33,840 bases of DNA, taken from assembly GCA_910586275.1 (NCBI GenBank), contig CAJUIM010000023.1, forward strand, positions 1 through 33,840, given 5' to 3'. The notes beneath the pieces are model-generated. The model was not told the DNA's origin. It searched no databases and saw nothing but the letters and a program-made list of their open reading frames with translations. This document shows positions 7,112-14,841 of the stretch, in pieces. This stretch comes from an uncultured Lachnospiraceae bacterium (GTDB taxonomy: Bacteria > Bacillota > Clostridia > Lachnospirales > Lachnospiraceae). Numbering within the stretch: position 1 is the first letter of the stretch; every line of letters starts with the position of its first letter. The position numbers and the translations under genes are program-made.

Positions 7112-7879
7112 ATGAATCCCATATTAAAGTTAGAACATATCCAAAAATACTATGGAAATAAGGGGAATATTACCAAAGCCATTAAGGATATCAGTTTTTC
7201 TGTTCAAACCGGAGAATTTCTTGGCATTATGGGGGCATCCGGTTCCGGAAAGACAACGCTGCTCAATTGTATTTCTACCATCGATACGGTAAGTGCCGGC
7301 CATATTTTCTTAGGGGGCACTGACATCACAGAAATAAAGCCAAATGCCCTTGCCCGGTTCCGCAGGGAAAATTTAGGTTTTGTATTTCAGGACTTCCATT
7401 TATTGGATACGCTGACGATTTCGGAAAACATTGCGCTGGCACTGGCAATCAATAAAACGCCCGCCCGAAATGTGGAACCCCTTATTTCCGATATGGCAGC
7501 AAAATTAAATATCAGCGATATTCTGAACAAATATCCCTATCAAGTATCGGGAGGCCAAAAGCAGCGTTGTGCCTGCGCCAGAGCCATTATCAATAACCCC
7601 AAGCTGCTTTTGGCAGACGAACCGACAGGCGCACTGGACAGCCACTCTTCACAGATGCTTTTATCTACCATTCAAAGCATCCATGACCGGCTTGGCGCAA
7701 CGATTCTCATGGTAACCCACGATGCTTTTACAGCCAGTTATGCCAACCGCATTCTCTTTCTGAAAGACGGGGAAATCTTTACGGAATTATGCAAAGGAAA
7801 TGACAGCAGAACTGCATTTTTCAATAAAATCCTGAATGTTCTTACCATAATCGGAGGAGGACAAAGCCATGTATGCTAA
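7112..7879 (+). CDS. ABC transporter ATP-binding protein, BceA type
   Basis: The 255-residue ATPase has Walker A GASGSGKT (41-48), Q-loop Gln93 (FVFQDF), signature VSGGQ (145-149), Walker B LLLADEP (165-171) and switch His203 (VTHD). It belongs to the MacB/LolD-like group that pairs with FtsX-like permeases. It overlaps the permease start by 11 bases, so the two are co-translated. With the permease it should form a membrane complex that frees lipid II-cycle intermediates from antimicrobial peptides and also signals to the kinase. The C-terminus past ~225 is less conserved. Confidence 0.93.
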   Translation: MNPILKLEHIQKYYGNKGNITKAIKDISFSVQTGEFLGIMGASGSGKTTLLNCISTIDTVSAGHIFLGGTDITEIKPNALARFRRENLGFVFQDFHLLDTLTISENIALALAINKTPARNVEPLISDMAAKLNISDILNKYPYQVSGGQKQRCACARAIINNPKLLLADEPTGALDSHSSQMLLSTIQSIHDRLGATILMVTHDAFTASYANRILFLKDGEIFTELCKGNDSRTAFFNKILNVLTIIGGGQSHVC

Positions 7880-10130
7880 ACTTATTTTCAGAAATGCCAA
7901 AAGATCCGTGAAAGACTACTTAATCTACATCGTGACTATGACAATCTGTGTCACCTTATTCTACTCCTTCCTATCTATTTCCAGCAAATATTATAACCCG
8001 GATATAGGAAGCGCATACGATTTCCATTCATTAAGCGACGGGCTGAAAACAGCAGTCTGCATGATAACACTGCTTTTGCTGTTTTTAATTCAGTTTGTCA
8101 ATAACTACATGCTCCGGCACAAAAAGAAAGAGTTTGCCGTACAGTCCGTCATGGGAATGGAGCAAAAGACGATCGGCAGAATTTTCTTTGCGGAAACGGC
8201 AATGATGGGAATCTGTTCTATTATTATGGGAATTTTCCTAGGTACACTATGTTCCCAAATCATTACGGCAATGCTCCTCACCACCTATGAAAAAAGCTAC
8301 GAATTATCATGGACATTGTTTCCGGATACCGTTCTGCTGACTGTCTGTTTCTTTATGCTGAGTTTTCTTCTGGTCGGAATATGGAATATCCATACCATTC
8401 AGAAGACAAAAGTGATCGATATGCTTTCCGCAGATAAAAAAAATGACCCCGCACTGAAAAAAAGCCGATGGATTTTTGCTATAGTGATACTTTTTGAGGC
8501 ATTTTCCGTATGGATGCTGATTACAGGGGCAGAGAAAGCCTTTTTTTACTATGACAGCCGCTTTGCTTTTCCTGTCCGGATGATGTTTTTTGGGAATATT
8601 GCCTGTCCGGCCGTTACCCTCCTTTGGTCTTTTTTCTGGCTGGTACGTTCCTGCCGCAGGGCAAGAACGGCCGGGAAAAACCGCCGCATTCATATGCTGC
8701 TCAACGGATTATTGGCATGCTCTGCCCTAAACATTTTCGCGGTGGCAAGCGTTCCCCCATGCACAAGCAAATATTATCTGGCATGGGGCGCAGGCACCAT
8801 CCGCCAATATTTGATATTTCTTCTTGTTCACCTGCTTTTCTTTATCTGCGCGTTAACCTATCTGTTAAGCAGCTTCATTGCCGCATGGAAAGAAAAGACA
8901 CCAGAGCATAGATACAAAGGAGAAAATCTGTTCTTATTCGGCCAGATCATATCCCGGCTGAACACCACCAATAAAACAATGACAATTATTTGCATTACTT
9001 TAACTCTTGCCATTTTCATGTTTGTTGCCGCGCCTGTTTTGACCGGTTGGTCCTCCGGTTACCTTGACGCACGTTCTATGTATGATATACAGATTTTTTC
9101 AAAATACAATAATGTATATGAGGAAAAAGATTTACCCCACGATAATTACCAGATTGTAACAGATTTCTTGTCGGAACACCATATGGAAACCTCTTATGAC
9201 TGTACCTTTTATCTATATCTGCCTAATAAAGATGATTTTCACAATCGTGGAAAATATACATTTCCCGTTGCGGCGATTTCTTTGAATGATTACAACACCA
9301 TACGGGAAATGCTGGGATATGAGCCGATTTCTCTGGCAGAGCATGAATTTGCAACACAGTGGAAGGTGATTGCGGCAAAAGAAGAGGCGGAGAGTTTCCT
9401 TACAGAACACACCGTCATTATGACAGACGCAGGGGCATTGACTCTCTCCCAACATCCTTATTATAAGGAAGCAATGGGAGAAACATTTTACAATTCCTAT
9501 ACCGATGTCCTTTATATATTCCCGGATAATGTCTGTCGGAAATTGCTGCCGGTTATGCAAAACCGCTATATTATGACAACGGAAAAAATCACTTATGGCA
9601 ATGCCGCCGAACTGGAAAAACTCTTTACGGCAGAATATCCTGAACAGGCAGAAACAGGCACCGCATACGGAGTGCGTTTCCGCACGCTGCAAATTAACGA
9701 CACAAAAGCAAACAATTTTGTCCTGCAGGCTGCCATGCTTTACGGAGCCGTCGTACTGATGGTCATTTGTCTTACAGTGCTTTCCCTACAGCAGCTTTCC
9801 GATGCCGGGCAATATAAATACCGATTTTCCGTACTGCGGAATTTAGGCGTAGAAGAACAGCGAATAAGAAAGCTTATGCTAAAACAGCTAAGCATCTGGT
9901 TCGGAGTCCCGACCGCAATGGCAGCCGCAGCAGCATCTATTGTAACCGCGTATTTTATACAGACCATATCTGCAGAAGTTTCGGCGTATATCGGATTTAC
10001 TGCATTGCTGCTGCAGATCGGAACAACGGCAGGCATCCTGACCGTACTGTTAATTTGCTATTTCTTAAGTACATGGATACTTTTCAGACATTCTGTGGGC
10101 AAGGAATCCGGTGCGCACACAGATGCCTGA
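7869..10130 (+). CDS. FtsX-like ABC permease, BceB type
   Basis: The 753-residue membrane protein has about ten predicted helices: one near residues 18-38, a pair at ~60-80 and ~110-135, others near 150-170, 200-220, 235-260, 280-295 and 315-335, and a C-terminal FtsX-like set after ~640. A large soluble stretch (~405-635) lies between the two halves, as in BceB/PsdB, where the extracellular domain sets peptide specificity. Typical BceB proteins are ~620-670 residues, so this one is rather long. GGAGGAGG upstream of ATG 7869 lies inside the ATPase gene. Substrate is not predictable from sequence; bacitracin or lantibiotics are the usual ones. Confidence 0.9.
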   Translation: MYAKLIFRNAKRSVKDYLIYIVTMTICVTLFYSFLSISSKYYNPDIGSAYDFHSLSDGLKTAVCMITLLLLFLIQFVNNYMLRHKKKEFAVQSVMGMEQKTIGRIFFAETAMMGICSIIMGIFLGTLCSQIITAMLLTTYEKSYELSWTLFPDTVLLTVCFFMLSFLLVGIWNIHTIQKTKVIDMLSADKKNDPALKKSRWIFAIVILFEAFSVWMLITGAEKAFFYYDSRFAFPVRMMFFGNIACPAVTLLWSFFWLVRSCRRARTAGKNRRIHMLLNGLLACSALNIFAVASVPPCTSKYYLAWGAGTIRQYLIFLLVHLLFFICALTYLLSSFIAAWKEKTPEHRYKGENLFLFGQIISRLNTTNKTMTIICITLTLAIFMFVAAPVLTGWSSGYLDARSMYDIQIFSKYNNVYEEKDLPHDNYQIVTDFLSEHHMETSYDCTFYLYLPNKDDFHNRGKYTFPVAAISLNDYNTIREMLGYEPISLAEHEFATQWKVIAAKEEAESFLTEHTVIMTDAGALTLSQHPYYKEAMGETFYNSYTDVLYIFPDNVCRKLLPVMQNRYIMTTEKITYGNAAELEKLFTAEYPEQAETGTAYGVRFRTLQINDTKANNFVLQAAMLYGAVVLMVICLTVLSLQQLSDAGQYKYRFSVLRNLGVEEQRIRKLMLKQLSIWFGVPTAMAAAAASIVTAYFIQTISAEVSAYIGFTALLLQIGTTAGILTVLLICYFLSTWILFRHSVGKESGAHTDA

Positions 10131-10134
10131 ATTT

Positions 10135-10147
10135 TTCAGACACGCTC
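10135..10147 (-). repeat. Short copy of the dispersed GAGCGTGTCTGAA repeat
   Basis: The minus strand reads GAGCGTGTCTGAA, identical to both arms of the inverted pair at 28284-28344. It follows the permease stop by a few bases. No T-run-bearing hairpin terminator is seen here. Confidence 0.5.
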
Positions 10148-10233
10148 CAAAAAAATATGTTTACTTTTTATATTCAGATAATGATTTGTTTATCATTTAT
10201 TTATGCGTTTGCCGTAAGGAAGCCGCGCAAGTC

Positions 10234-10261
10234 TTGCAAAATACATAGAATAGGTTATAAT
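10234..10261 (+). promoter_or_regulatory. Promoter of the small secreted protein gene
   Basis: TTGCAA (10234-10239), a 16-base spacer and TATAAT (10256-10261) lie in the 282-base gap before the gene. They leave a leader of about 145 bases. The leader holds the palindrome AGGGCATATGCCCT (~10337-10350). I could not match it to a riboswitch class. Confidence 0.65.
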
Positions 10262-10412
10262 GATTCTAAGCACACTCATAAGGGTCTTTGTCATCTATGC
10301 ATCAAACAGCCGGATGAGAGATATCGCCAACAAAGCAGGGCATATGCCCTATATGGGGAGATACTTTCATCGTGTGGGTGTATCATTTTATGGAATAAGG
10401 AGGTGATAAATA

Positions 10413-10760
10413 ATGAAGAAGGGATTACTCGTAGGTCTTACCTGTCTTACGGTATTAGCTTTCCCTGTTCCGGCATCTGCAGCAGGATATGTCTGCCCTG
10501 TCAGCGGATGTGGGGCAGGCCAGTGCTTTACGGAAGGGTATTGCGGTGAAACCTGCTTTACCGATGCAAACGGCGACGGCATCTGCGATAACCACTGCTA
10601 TGCCGATGCAGACGGAAACGGCATCTGCGACTATTTCACGGACGGAAACGAAGACGGCATCTGCGACCACTGCCATAACCACGGAAGAACCGTGACCACC
10701 AACTACGGAAGAGGGCATGGATGTCACGGCGGCGGCAGGCATCATAGAAGACATTGCTAG
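10413..10760 (+). CDS. Small secreted Asp/Gly/Cys-repeat protein (calcium-loop-like) with His/Cys-rich tail
   Basis: The 115-residue product has a clear signal peptide (Lys2-3, hydrophobic 5-19, likely cut after Ala-Ser-Ala at 21-23). The mature part starts with spaced cysteines (Cys28, 33, 38, 44, 48). Three repeats follow: DANGDGICD (51-59), DADGNGICD (65-73) and DGNEDGICD (77-85). The DxNxDG pattern resembles EF-hand/dockerin or thrombospondin type 3 calcium loops, here each closed by a Cys. The tail (86-115) is rich in His, Gly and Cys (GHGCHGGGRHHRRHC) and could bind metal. AAGGAGGTGA seven bases before ATG is a very strong ribosome site. It has its own promoter. Function is unknown; extracellular calcium or metal binding is an inference from the repeats. 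Confidence 0.8.
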   Translation: MKKGLLVGLTCLTVLAFPVPASAAGYVCPVSGCGAGQCFTEGYCGETCFTDANGDGICDNHCYADADGNGICDYFTDGNEDGICDHCHNHGRTVTTNYGRGHGCHGGGRHHRRHC

Positions 10761-10818
10761 AGCGTGTCTGAAAATTGCTTTCCGGCAGATGTGCGTCACA
10801 ATTTGTGAACACGTTCCA
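10761..10818 (+). repeat. Full-length copy of the dispersed hairpin repeat
   Basis: The element starts one base after the stop codon of the secreted protein gene. Its ends GAGCGTGT and ACACGTTC pair, and inner AAATTG pairs with CAATTT, giving an interrupted hairpin. The same left half recurs at 33463-33512, and shorter pieces at 3949, 5204, 10135 and 28284. Confidence 0.65.
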
Positions 10819-10824
10819 GACTTA

Positions 10825-10864
10825 GAAAACTACCTCCTGTGGATTACCGCAGGAGGCAGTTTTC
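10825..10864. terminator. Bidirectional terminator between the secreted protein gene and spoVAC
   Basis: GAAAACTACCTCCTG (10825-10839) pairs with CAGGAGGCAGTTTTC (10850-10864) with one mismatch and a 10-base loop. The A/T-rich base of the stem supplies T residues in both directions. It lies between convergent genes. Confidence 0.75.
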
Positions 10865-10900
10865 CGGCAGAAGCCTTGTCGTATGCGGCAGGCTCGTGCA

Positions 10901-11359
10901 TCAGAAGAAGCCCAGCAGCTTCCCGCCCCAATATATCACCCCCAGTGCCCAGCTGGTAAAGATTCCATAGAGAATCACCGGCCCGGCAATAGTGAATATC
11001 TTACATCCTACGCCAAATACCTGACCTTCCTTTTTAAACTCTATGGCAGGTGCCGCCACGCTGTTGGCAAATCCCGTAATCGGCACCAACGCACCTGCGC
11101 CGCCGAATTTCACGATTGTAGGATAAATATTCAGTCCCGTTAAAAGGATGCTGCACAGAATCAACAGCAGGGAACACCATCCGCCTGCCGTCTCTTTATC
11201 CAGCTGCAGCGTATCCGTGCAGTATTTTAGGATAGCCTGTCCTATCGTGCATATAATGCCGCCCACCAAAAATGCCTTTGCCATCTGCAGCCACAAATTA
11301 TGGGTAGGCGTAACTTCCTTTACATATTCCTGATATTCCTGCTTCGTTTGTTCATCCAT
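10901..11359 (-). CDS. spoVAC: Stage V sporulation protein AC
   Basis: The 152-residue membrane protein (family usually ~150) begins MDEQTKQEYQEYVKEVTPTH and has about four to five hydrophobic segments, including AKAFLVGGIICTIGQAI and FGGAGALVPITGFANSV, both typical of SpoVAC. SpoVAC forms the membrane channel through which dipicolinic acid moves during spore formation and germination. The start at 11359 follows GAGGG; the upstream extension of the frame to 11449 has no family similarity. It is the last gene of this spoVA cluster: a terminator hairpin follows at 10825-10864, and no spoVAD or spoVAE is found after it. Expression in the forespore is expected from the promoter at 12632-12660. 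Confidence 0.94.
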   Translation of the reverse strand: MDEQTKQEYQEYVKEVTPTHNLWLQMAKAFLVGGIICTIGQAILKYCTDTLQLDKETAGGWCSLLLILCSILLTGLNIYPTIVKFGGAGALVPITGFANSVAAPAIEFKKEGQVFGVGCKIFTIAGPVILYGIFTSWALGVIYWGGKLLGFF

Positions 11360-11477
11360 AATATGTCCCTCTTGCTTTCTGAATCTTCTGCCAATAGTAT
11401 CCGCTCTCTGCAGGAAATTATACACTATCATCCATGAATCCCGGAGCATGCATAAAATGCCCCAACAGATCTTTCCC

Positions 11478-11975
11478 TTATACCCCGCCGTGCAGATACA
11501 CCGCTTTTATAAAATAAAGAAAGCTTCCGGCCGCCTTTCCCAACGCAATGGACAGCACCACGATGCCAAGTCCATGCCGGAACCCGATGCGCCGTGCAAA
11601 AATAGGAATGGTATCCAGCATTTCCGCAATGGCAAGAGCCAAACAGCCAACGAAAATACCGGCAAACAATCCGAAAATCATTATCACCGCCGTGCCGATT
11701 CCTTCCCAGACCACATCCGTAGCAGATCCCAAAAGCCGGCTGTCCCTGACAAATTCACCGATTCTCCCATACCTGTCAAACACACTGAAAAAAGTCCCGG
11801 CAATCACGCCGCACACTACTGCCTCTTCAAACAGAAACACCTTTCTGCTCACATGCAGTTTGCCGGCAAACCGCGGAATCAGCCCTACGGAAATCAGCAC
11901 GGTAAACACGCCTCCCGCCGCAAACACGCCAAAGCTGGTTCCGACCACCGCCAGAAAAATCTGCTTAAGATACAT
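11478..11975 (-). CDS. spoVAB: Stage V sporulation protein AB
   Basis: The 165-residue integral membrane protein has about five hydrophobic segments (e.g. near 5-25, 48-65, 90-115, 135-155). It contains the SpoVAB-like GTSFGVFAAGGVFTVLISVG near the N-terminus and a C-terminal AEMLDTIPIFARR. It overlaps the spoVAA end. ATG 11975 follows the GGAGGGG ribosome site; the TTG just before it is less likely. SpoVAB is needed for the spoVA-dependent dipicolinate system of the spore inner membrane, but its own biochemical role is not known. Confidence 0.93.
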   Translation of the reverse strand: MYLKQIFLAVVGTSFGVFAAGGVFTVLISVGLIPRFAGKLHVSRKVFLFEEAVVCGVIAGTFFSVFDRYGRIGEFVRDSRLLGSATDVVWEGIGTAVIMIFGLFAGIFVGCLALAIAEMLDTIPIFARRIGFRHGLGIVVLSIALGKAAGSFLYFIKAVYLHGGV

Positions 11976-12594
11976 CAATGGTCTTCCCCTCCCTATCTGC
12001 CGTCTCTATCAGCGCATCATTTACATCTTTTTCATATACACGCATTTCCACCTCTATCGGCGTAGGATCTTTCGTAATCCTTCTTCCGCCGATATGGTTA
12101 AAAAATACCGTGATGCCCACTGCCAGCCCAATAGAATAAGTAAATTCCAAAACAGAATAACCGGGAGCCTGCTGTCCCGTCACCAGTTCATATACCTTTT
12201 CAAATACTTGGTTGATGCCCACGTCATTATGGAAAGCCATAATGGTAAACGCCGTCCCGAAGAAACTAATGCAGACTACAAAAATTACTTTAAGAACCTG
12301 AACCGGCCCCTTATGCTTATCTACCTTCACCAGTTCCACCAACACATCCGTTTCCCCCAGATTCTGCACATCTACCTCCGGACATTGCCGGGTAATCAGT
12401 TCTATCAGCTTCATTATGCTGAATACCTGTCTTTTCTGCTCCTCTTTCCCGAACCGGTGAATCCTGATAGCCTTTACTTTTGCCGTTACATGTGGGTTCT
12501 TGCAATATATTTTCGCCACATCCTTAAGAAATACCTCTTCTTCCGTGACCTCCACATTCCGTTCCGCTTTTAAATATAAAGTCTCCTGTGCCAT
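11965..12594 (-). CDS. spoVAA: Stage V sporulation protein AA
   Basis: The 209-residue product (about 206 in B. subtilis) has an N-terminal soluble domain (1-~95) with VFLKDVAKIYC, and two membrane helices (~103-122 and ~150-172). Its C-terminal tail contains PTPIEVEMRVYEKDVNDALIE's beginning, the conserved SpoVAA ending. GGAAGG eight bases upstream supports ATG 12594 over the longer frame. It is first in the spoVAA-AB-AC operon and overlaps spoVAB. The order spoIIA-then-spoVA is the classical one in spore formers. Confidence 0.94.
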   Translation of the reverse strand: MAQETLYLKAERNVEVTEEEVFLKDVAKIYCKNPHVTAKVKAIRIHRFGKEEQKRQVFSIMKLIELITRQCPEVDVQNLGETDVLVELVKVDKHKGPVQVLKVIFVVCISFFGTAFTIMAFHNDVGINQVFEKVYELVTGQQAPGYSVLEFTYSIGLAVGITVFFNHIGGRRITKDPTPIEVEMRVYEKDVNDALIETADREGKTIDVS

Positions 12595-12631
12595 AAAAAA
12601 TACCTTCCTGTCTCCGCATTCCTTTCCCATT

Positions 12632-12660
12632 TATTATTGCTAAGAAGCTTTTTTTTATGC
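12632..12660 (-). promoter_or_regulatory. Forespore (sigma-F/sigma-G type) promoter of spoVA
   Basis: Minus strand: GCATA at 12660-12656, 14 bases, then AGCAATAATA at 12641-12632. This fits the GYATA ... GGNNANANTR pattern of SigF/SigG promoters with one mismatch. The start site would be about 30 bases before the spoVAA ATG. spoVA operons are known SigG targets. Confidence 0.55.
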
Positions 12661-12771
12661 ACAGCCTTTCCGTTCTTTAGAACTTGATTGAAAAATCGCC
12701 CTGTTTACTGAATTTATCGGTTTATAAATATATTTCTCAAAAAACAGACAGACGGCACCGATCACTGTCCG

Positions 12772-12945
12772 TCACTCTATAATGCTGTACTCCATATATT
12801 CATAATGCAGCTTCGTCCCTTCCGCAATACAGTCCGGCAATAATGCCCGCGCCACCAATTTGGGTTCGCCGCTTTCCGCATCCGTCCTCTTTAAATTGGC
12901 ATAATCCCCGTCAATGCTCACTACAACATAATCAAATGTATTCAT
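12772..12945 (-). CDS. Small conserved-looking protein of unknown function (57 aa)
   Basis: The frame from ATG 12945 (ribosome site GGGAGAGG) encodes 57 residues beginning MNTFDYVVVSIDGDYANLKR. It is predicted to be beta-rich with alternating hydrophobic strands, and resembles small single-domain proteins that start 'VxxIDGDYA' (a DUF3006-like pattern). It has no membrane segment or signal peptide. It lies between sigF and spoVAA but has a vegetative-type promoter at 13003-13031, so it may not be a sporulation gene. A weak hairpin plus T-run (about 12740-12762) may end it. Confidence 0.65.
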   Translation of the reverse strand: MNTFDYVVVSIDGDYANLKRTDAESGEPKLVARALLPDCIAEGTKLHYEYMEYSIIE

Positions 12946-13002
12946 ATTTTTTCCTCTCCCTTCTGAATTCTGTCCGAGACACCACCCTTGCATCACTCTC
13001 TT

Positions 13003-13031
13003 ATCATACTAAATTTAATGCCTATAAGCAA
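13003..13031 (-). promoter_or_regulatory. Sigma-A-type promoter for the 57-aa protein
   Basis: Minus strand TTGCTT (13031-13026), 17 bases, TATGAT (13008-13003). The ATG is about 58 bases downstream of the -10. The rest of the 224-base gap to sigF holds only a copy of the short GAAAATTGATTTCC motif (13048-13062). Confidence 0.6.
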
Positions 13032-13169
13032 GTGCCGGCCATCCCAAGGAAATCAATTTTCGGTTTTATGCCTTCGCCGGCGTTTCCGTTCAAAGGATAG
13101 CCGACACAGAAACTGATATGTCCGCAGAAACGCAGAAATTAATGGGCAGACAGCGGCTTTCCGCACATG

Positions 13170-13883
13170 CTACAGCTTTTCCCGCATTCTTACCAATATC
13201 TTCTTCTCCATCCTGCTCACCTGTACCTGACTGACTCCCAGCTTCTTTGCCACCTCCACCTGCGTCTTATTCTGAAAATACCGCAGCATAATCAGATTCC
13301 TCTCTTCTTCTTCCAACCCGTCCAGCAGCTGCTGGAGCAGCATATGATTCAGCAGCGTTTCGTTTTCGTCCTTTTTTTCCGGCAGCCTGTCCACCAGATA
13401 GATTTCATTTCCGTCAGACTGGTAAACCGACTTATATATGGATTCCACCTCCACATTGGCCTCCATGGCCATTACAATATCCTCTCTGGACAGTCCCGTC
13501 GCCTCCGCAATTTCCTGCAGTGTGGCATCCCGCCCCTCCTCATGGGAAATCCGCTCTGATGCCTGCTTTACTTTCCAGCCGTTTTCCTTCAGTGAACGGC
13601 TCACCTTCACCATGCCGTCATCCCTTAGAAAACGCTTGATCTCACCGCTTATCATAGGCACGGCATAAGTGGAGAACTTTACGTCATAAGATAGGTCGAA
13701 TTTATCTATGGCTTTCATCAGCCCTATGCTTCCGATTTGGAACAAATCCTCCGCATCATATCCCCTGCCCAGAAACCGCTTTACAATATGATGGACCAGT
13801 CCCAGATTTTTCTCTATCAGTGTCTCCCTTGCCTCTTTATCCCCTGCCTGTGAACGTGCAATCAGAACGGTAACTTCCTCCAT
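13170..13883 (-). CDS. sigF: RNA polymerase sporulation sigma factor SigF
   Basis: The 237-residue sigma-70 family factor has region 2 with DAEDLFQIGSIGLMKAIDKF (core binding) and VKFSTYAVPMISGEIKRFLR, region 3 around residues 95-150, and a region 4 helix-turn-helix (TQVEVAKKLGVSQVQVSRME). It directs forespore transcription after asymmetric division, held inactive by SpoIIAB. It follows spoIIAB by three bases in the standard spoIIAA-AB-AC order. The start at 13883 (MEEVTVLIARSQAGD) fits the family. Confidence 0.96.
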   Translation of the reverse strand: MEEVTVLIARSQAGDKEARETLIEKNLGLVHHIVKRFLGRGYDAEDLFQIGSIGLMKAIDKFDLSYDVKFSTYAVPMISGEIKRFLRDDGMVKVSRSLKENGWKVKQASERISHEEGRDATLQEIAEATGLSREDIVMAMEANVEVESIYKSVYQSDGNEIYLVDRLPEKKDENETLLNHMLLQQLLDGLEEEERNLIMLRYFQNKTQVEVAKKLGVSQVQVSRMEKKILVRMREKL

Positions 13884-13886
13884 AAG

Positions 13887-14333
13887 CTAATCCTCGTCCT
13901 CTATCCATGGAATGCATCCGATTTTTTTCTTCATCAGCACCTTTGTCCCTTCCCCCGGCCTGGATATGACCTCCAAATCATCCATAAACGCCTCCATAAA
14001 GGGAAAGCCCATCCCGGAACGGTTCAGTTCCGGCTTTGTAGTAAAAAGCGGCTCCATGGCTTTCTCCACATCCTCTATTCCCCGTCCGTTGTCGGATATC
14101 TCAATATGTACCACATCCTTGTCCACCTGACAGCGCAAATACACCTTCCCATGGTCTATTCCGTCGTAGCCGTGTATCACCGCGTTGGTGACCGCCTCCG
14201 AAACGGCAGTTTTTATATCCGATATCTCCTCCAATGTAGGATCCAGTTCTGACACAAAAGCTGCCACTGCCACCCGGGCAAAAGATTCATTGGCCGATAT
14301 TGCGTCAAATTCCATTTTCATCTCGTTGCTCAT
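13887..14333 (-). CDS. spoIIAB: Anti-sigma F factor / serine kinase SpoIIAB
   Basis: The 148-residue GHKL ATPase has the N box (SEAVTNAVIHGY, 45-56, with Glu46 and Asn50), G1 (ISDNGRGI, 79-86) and G2-like (LNRSGMGFPFMEAFMD) motifs. It binds SigF and phosphorylates SpoIIAA. AGGAGG six bases upstream (with AAGGGA between) supports ATG 14333; the longer frame to 14360 has no support. The C-terminal extension (GCIPWIEDED) is acidic. Confidence 0.96.
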   Translation of the reverse strand: MSNEMKMEFDAISANESFARVAVAAFVSELDPTLEEISDIKTAVSEAVTNAVIHGYDGIDHGKVYLRCQVDKDVVHIEISDNGRGIEDVEKAMEPLFTTKPELNRSGMGFPFMEAFMDDLEVISRPGEGTKVLMKKKIGCIPWIEDED

Positions 14334-14417
14334 TCCCTTCCTCCTATTCCGGCACCGCATCCGCCTGCCTAGGCCGTTTCCGGCCGCAAAATATATGCTT
14401 CCATTCCGTTTTTTCCG

Positions 14418-14726
14418 TCAGTCCATAATCTCCACGATTTTATGCAGACCGGACAGCATCAGCAGCCGCCGGATTCTATGGTCCGCATGGATGGCAAATA
14501 CTTTTCCGCCAAAGCAGGATATTTTCTTATACCTGCCCATAATGATGCCGATGCCTGAACTGTCCATAAACCTTGTATCCTCGAAGTCAAACACAACATT
14601 GCTTACATTCTCCCTAACAATGAACCTATCCGCATTTTCGCTTATGTAAGATGATTTATGATGGTCGATCTCCTGGGGCATCTTCACCATCAGATAATTG
14701 TCAATCACTTTGAAATCCTCTTCCAT
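14418..14726 (-). CDS. spoIIAA: Anti-sigma F factor antagonist SpoIIAA
   Basis: The 102-residue STAS-domain protein has the phosphorylation loop FMDSSGIGIIMGRYK (53-67). Ser56 corresponds to the serine phosphorylated in B. subtilis (Ser58). The C-terminal helix LLMLSGLHKIVEIMD is typical. Dephosphorylated SpoIIAA releases SigF from SpoIIAB. It heads the operon, after a terminator of the upstream gene (14775-14802). The 48 bases between leave little room for a promoter, and I could not make out a SigH or Spo0A site there. An 84-base gap separates it from spoIIAB. Confidence 0.95.
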   Translation of the reverse strand: MEEDFKVIDNYLMVKMPQEIDHHKSSYISENADRFIVRENVSNVVFDFEDTRFMDSSGIGIIMGRYKKISCFGGKVFAIHADHRIRRLLMLSGLHKIVEIMD

Positions 14727-14774
14727 GCCCGTCTCCTTTCCGTTTCATTAAGCACGCCGGGTGCCCGTGTGCAT

Positions 14775-14802
14775 AAAAAGAGGACATATAACATGCCCTC
14801 TT
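14775..14802 (-). terminator. Terminator after the valS-folC-TPR gene operon
   Basis: On the minus strand AAGAGGGCAT pairs with ATGTCCTCTT (one G-T pair) around a 5-base loop, followed by further T residues (14779-14775). It separates the housekeeping operon from spoIIA. Confidence 0.8.
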
Positions 14803-14841
14803 CCGTGTCTTTCTATTGACTAATTAAGTCATATTTCCCGA

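Noticed and set aside
10262..10412. Riboswitch in the leader of the small secreted protein gene
   Set aside because: A palindrome and a long leader exist, but no conserved core of TPP, SAM, cyclic-di-GMP, preQ1 or similar classes was recognised.
14727..14841. SigH or Spo0A site upstream of spoIIAA
   Set aside because: Expected from biology, but no convincing match was seen in the short interval, so none is annotated.
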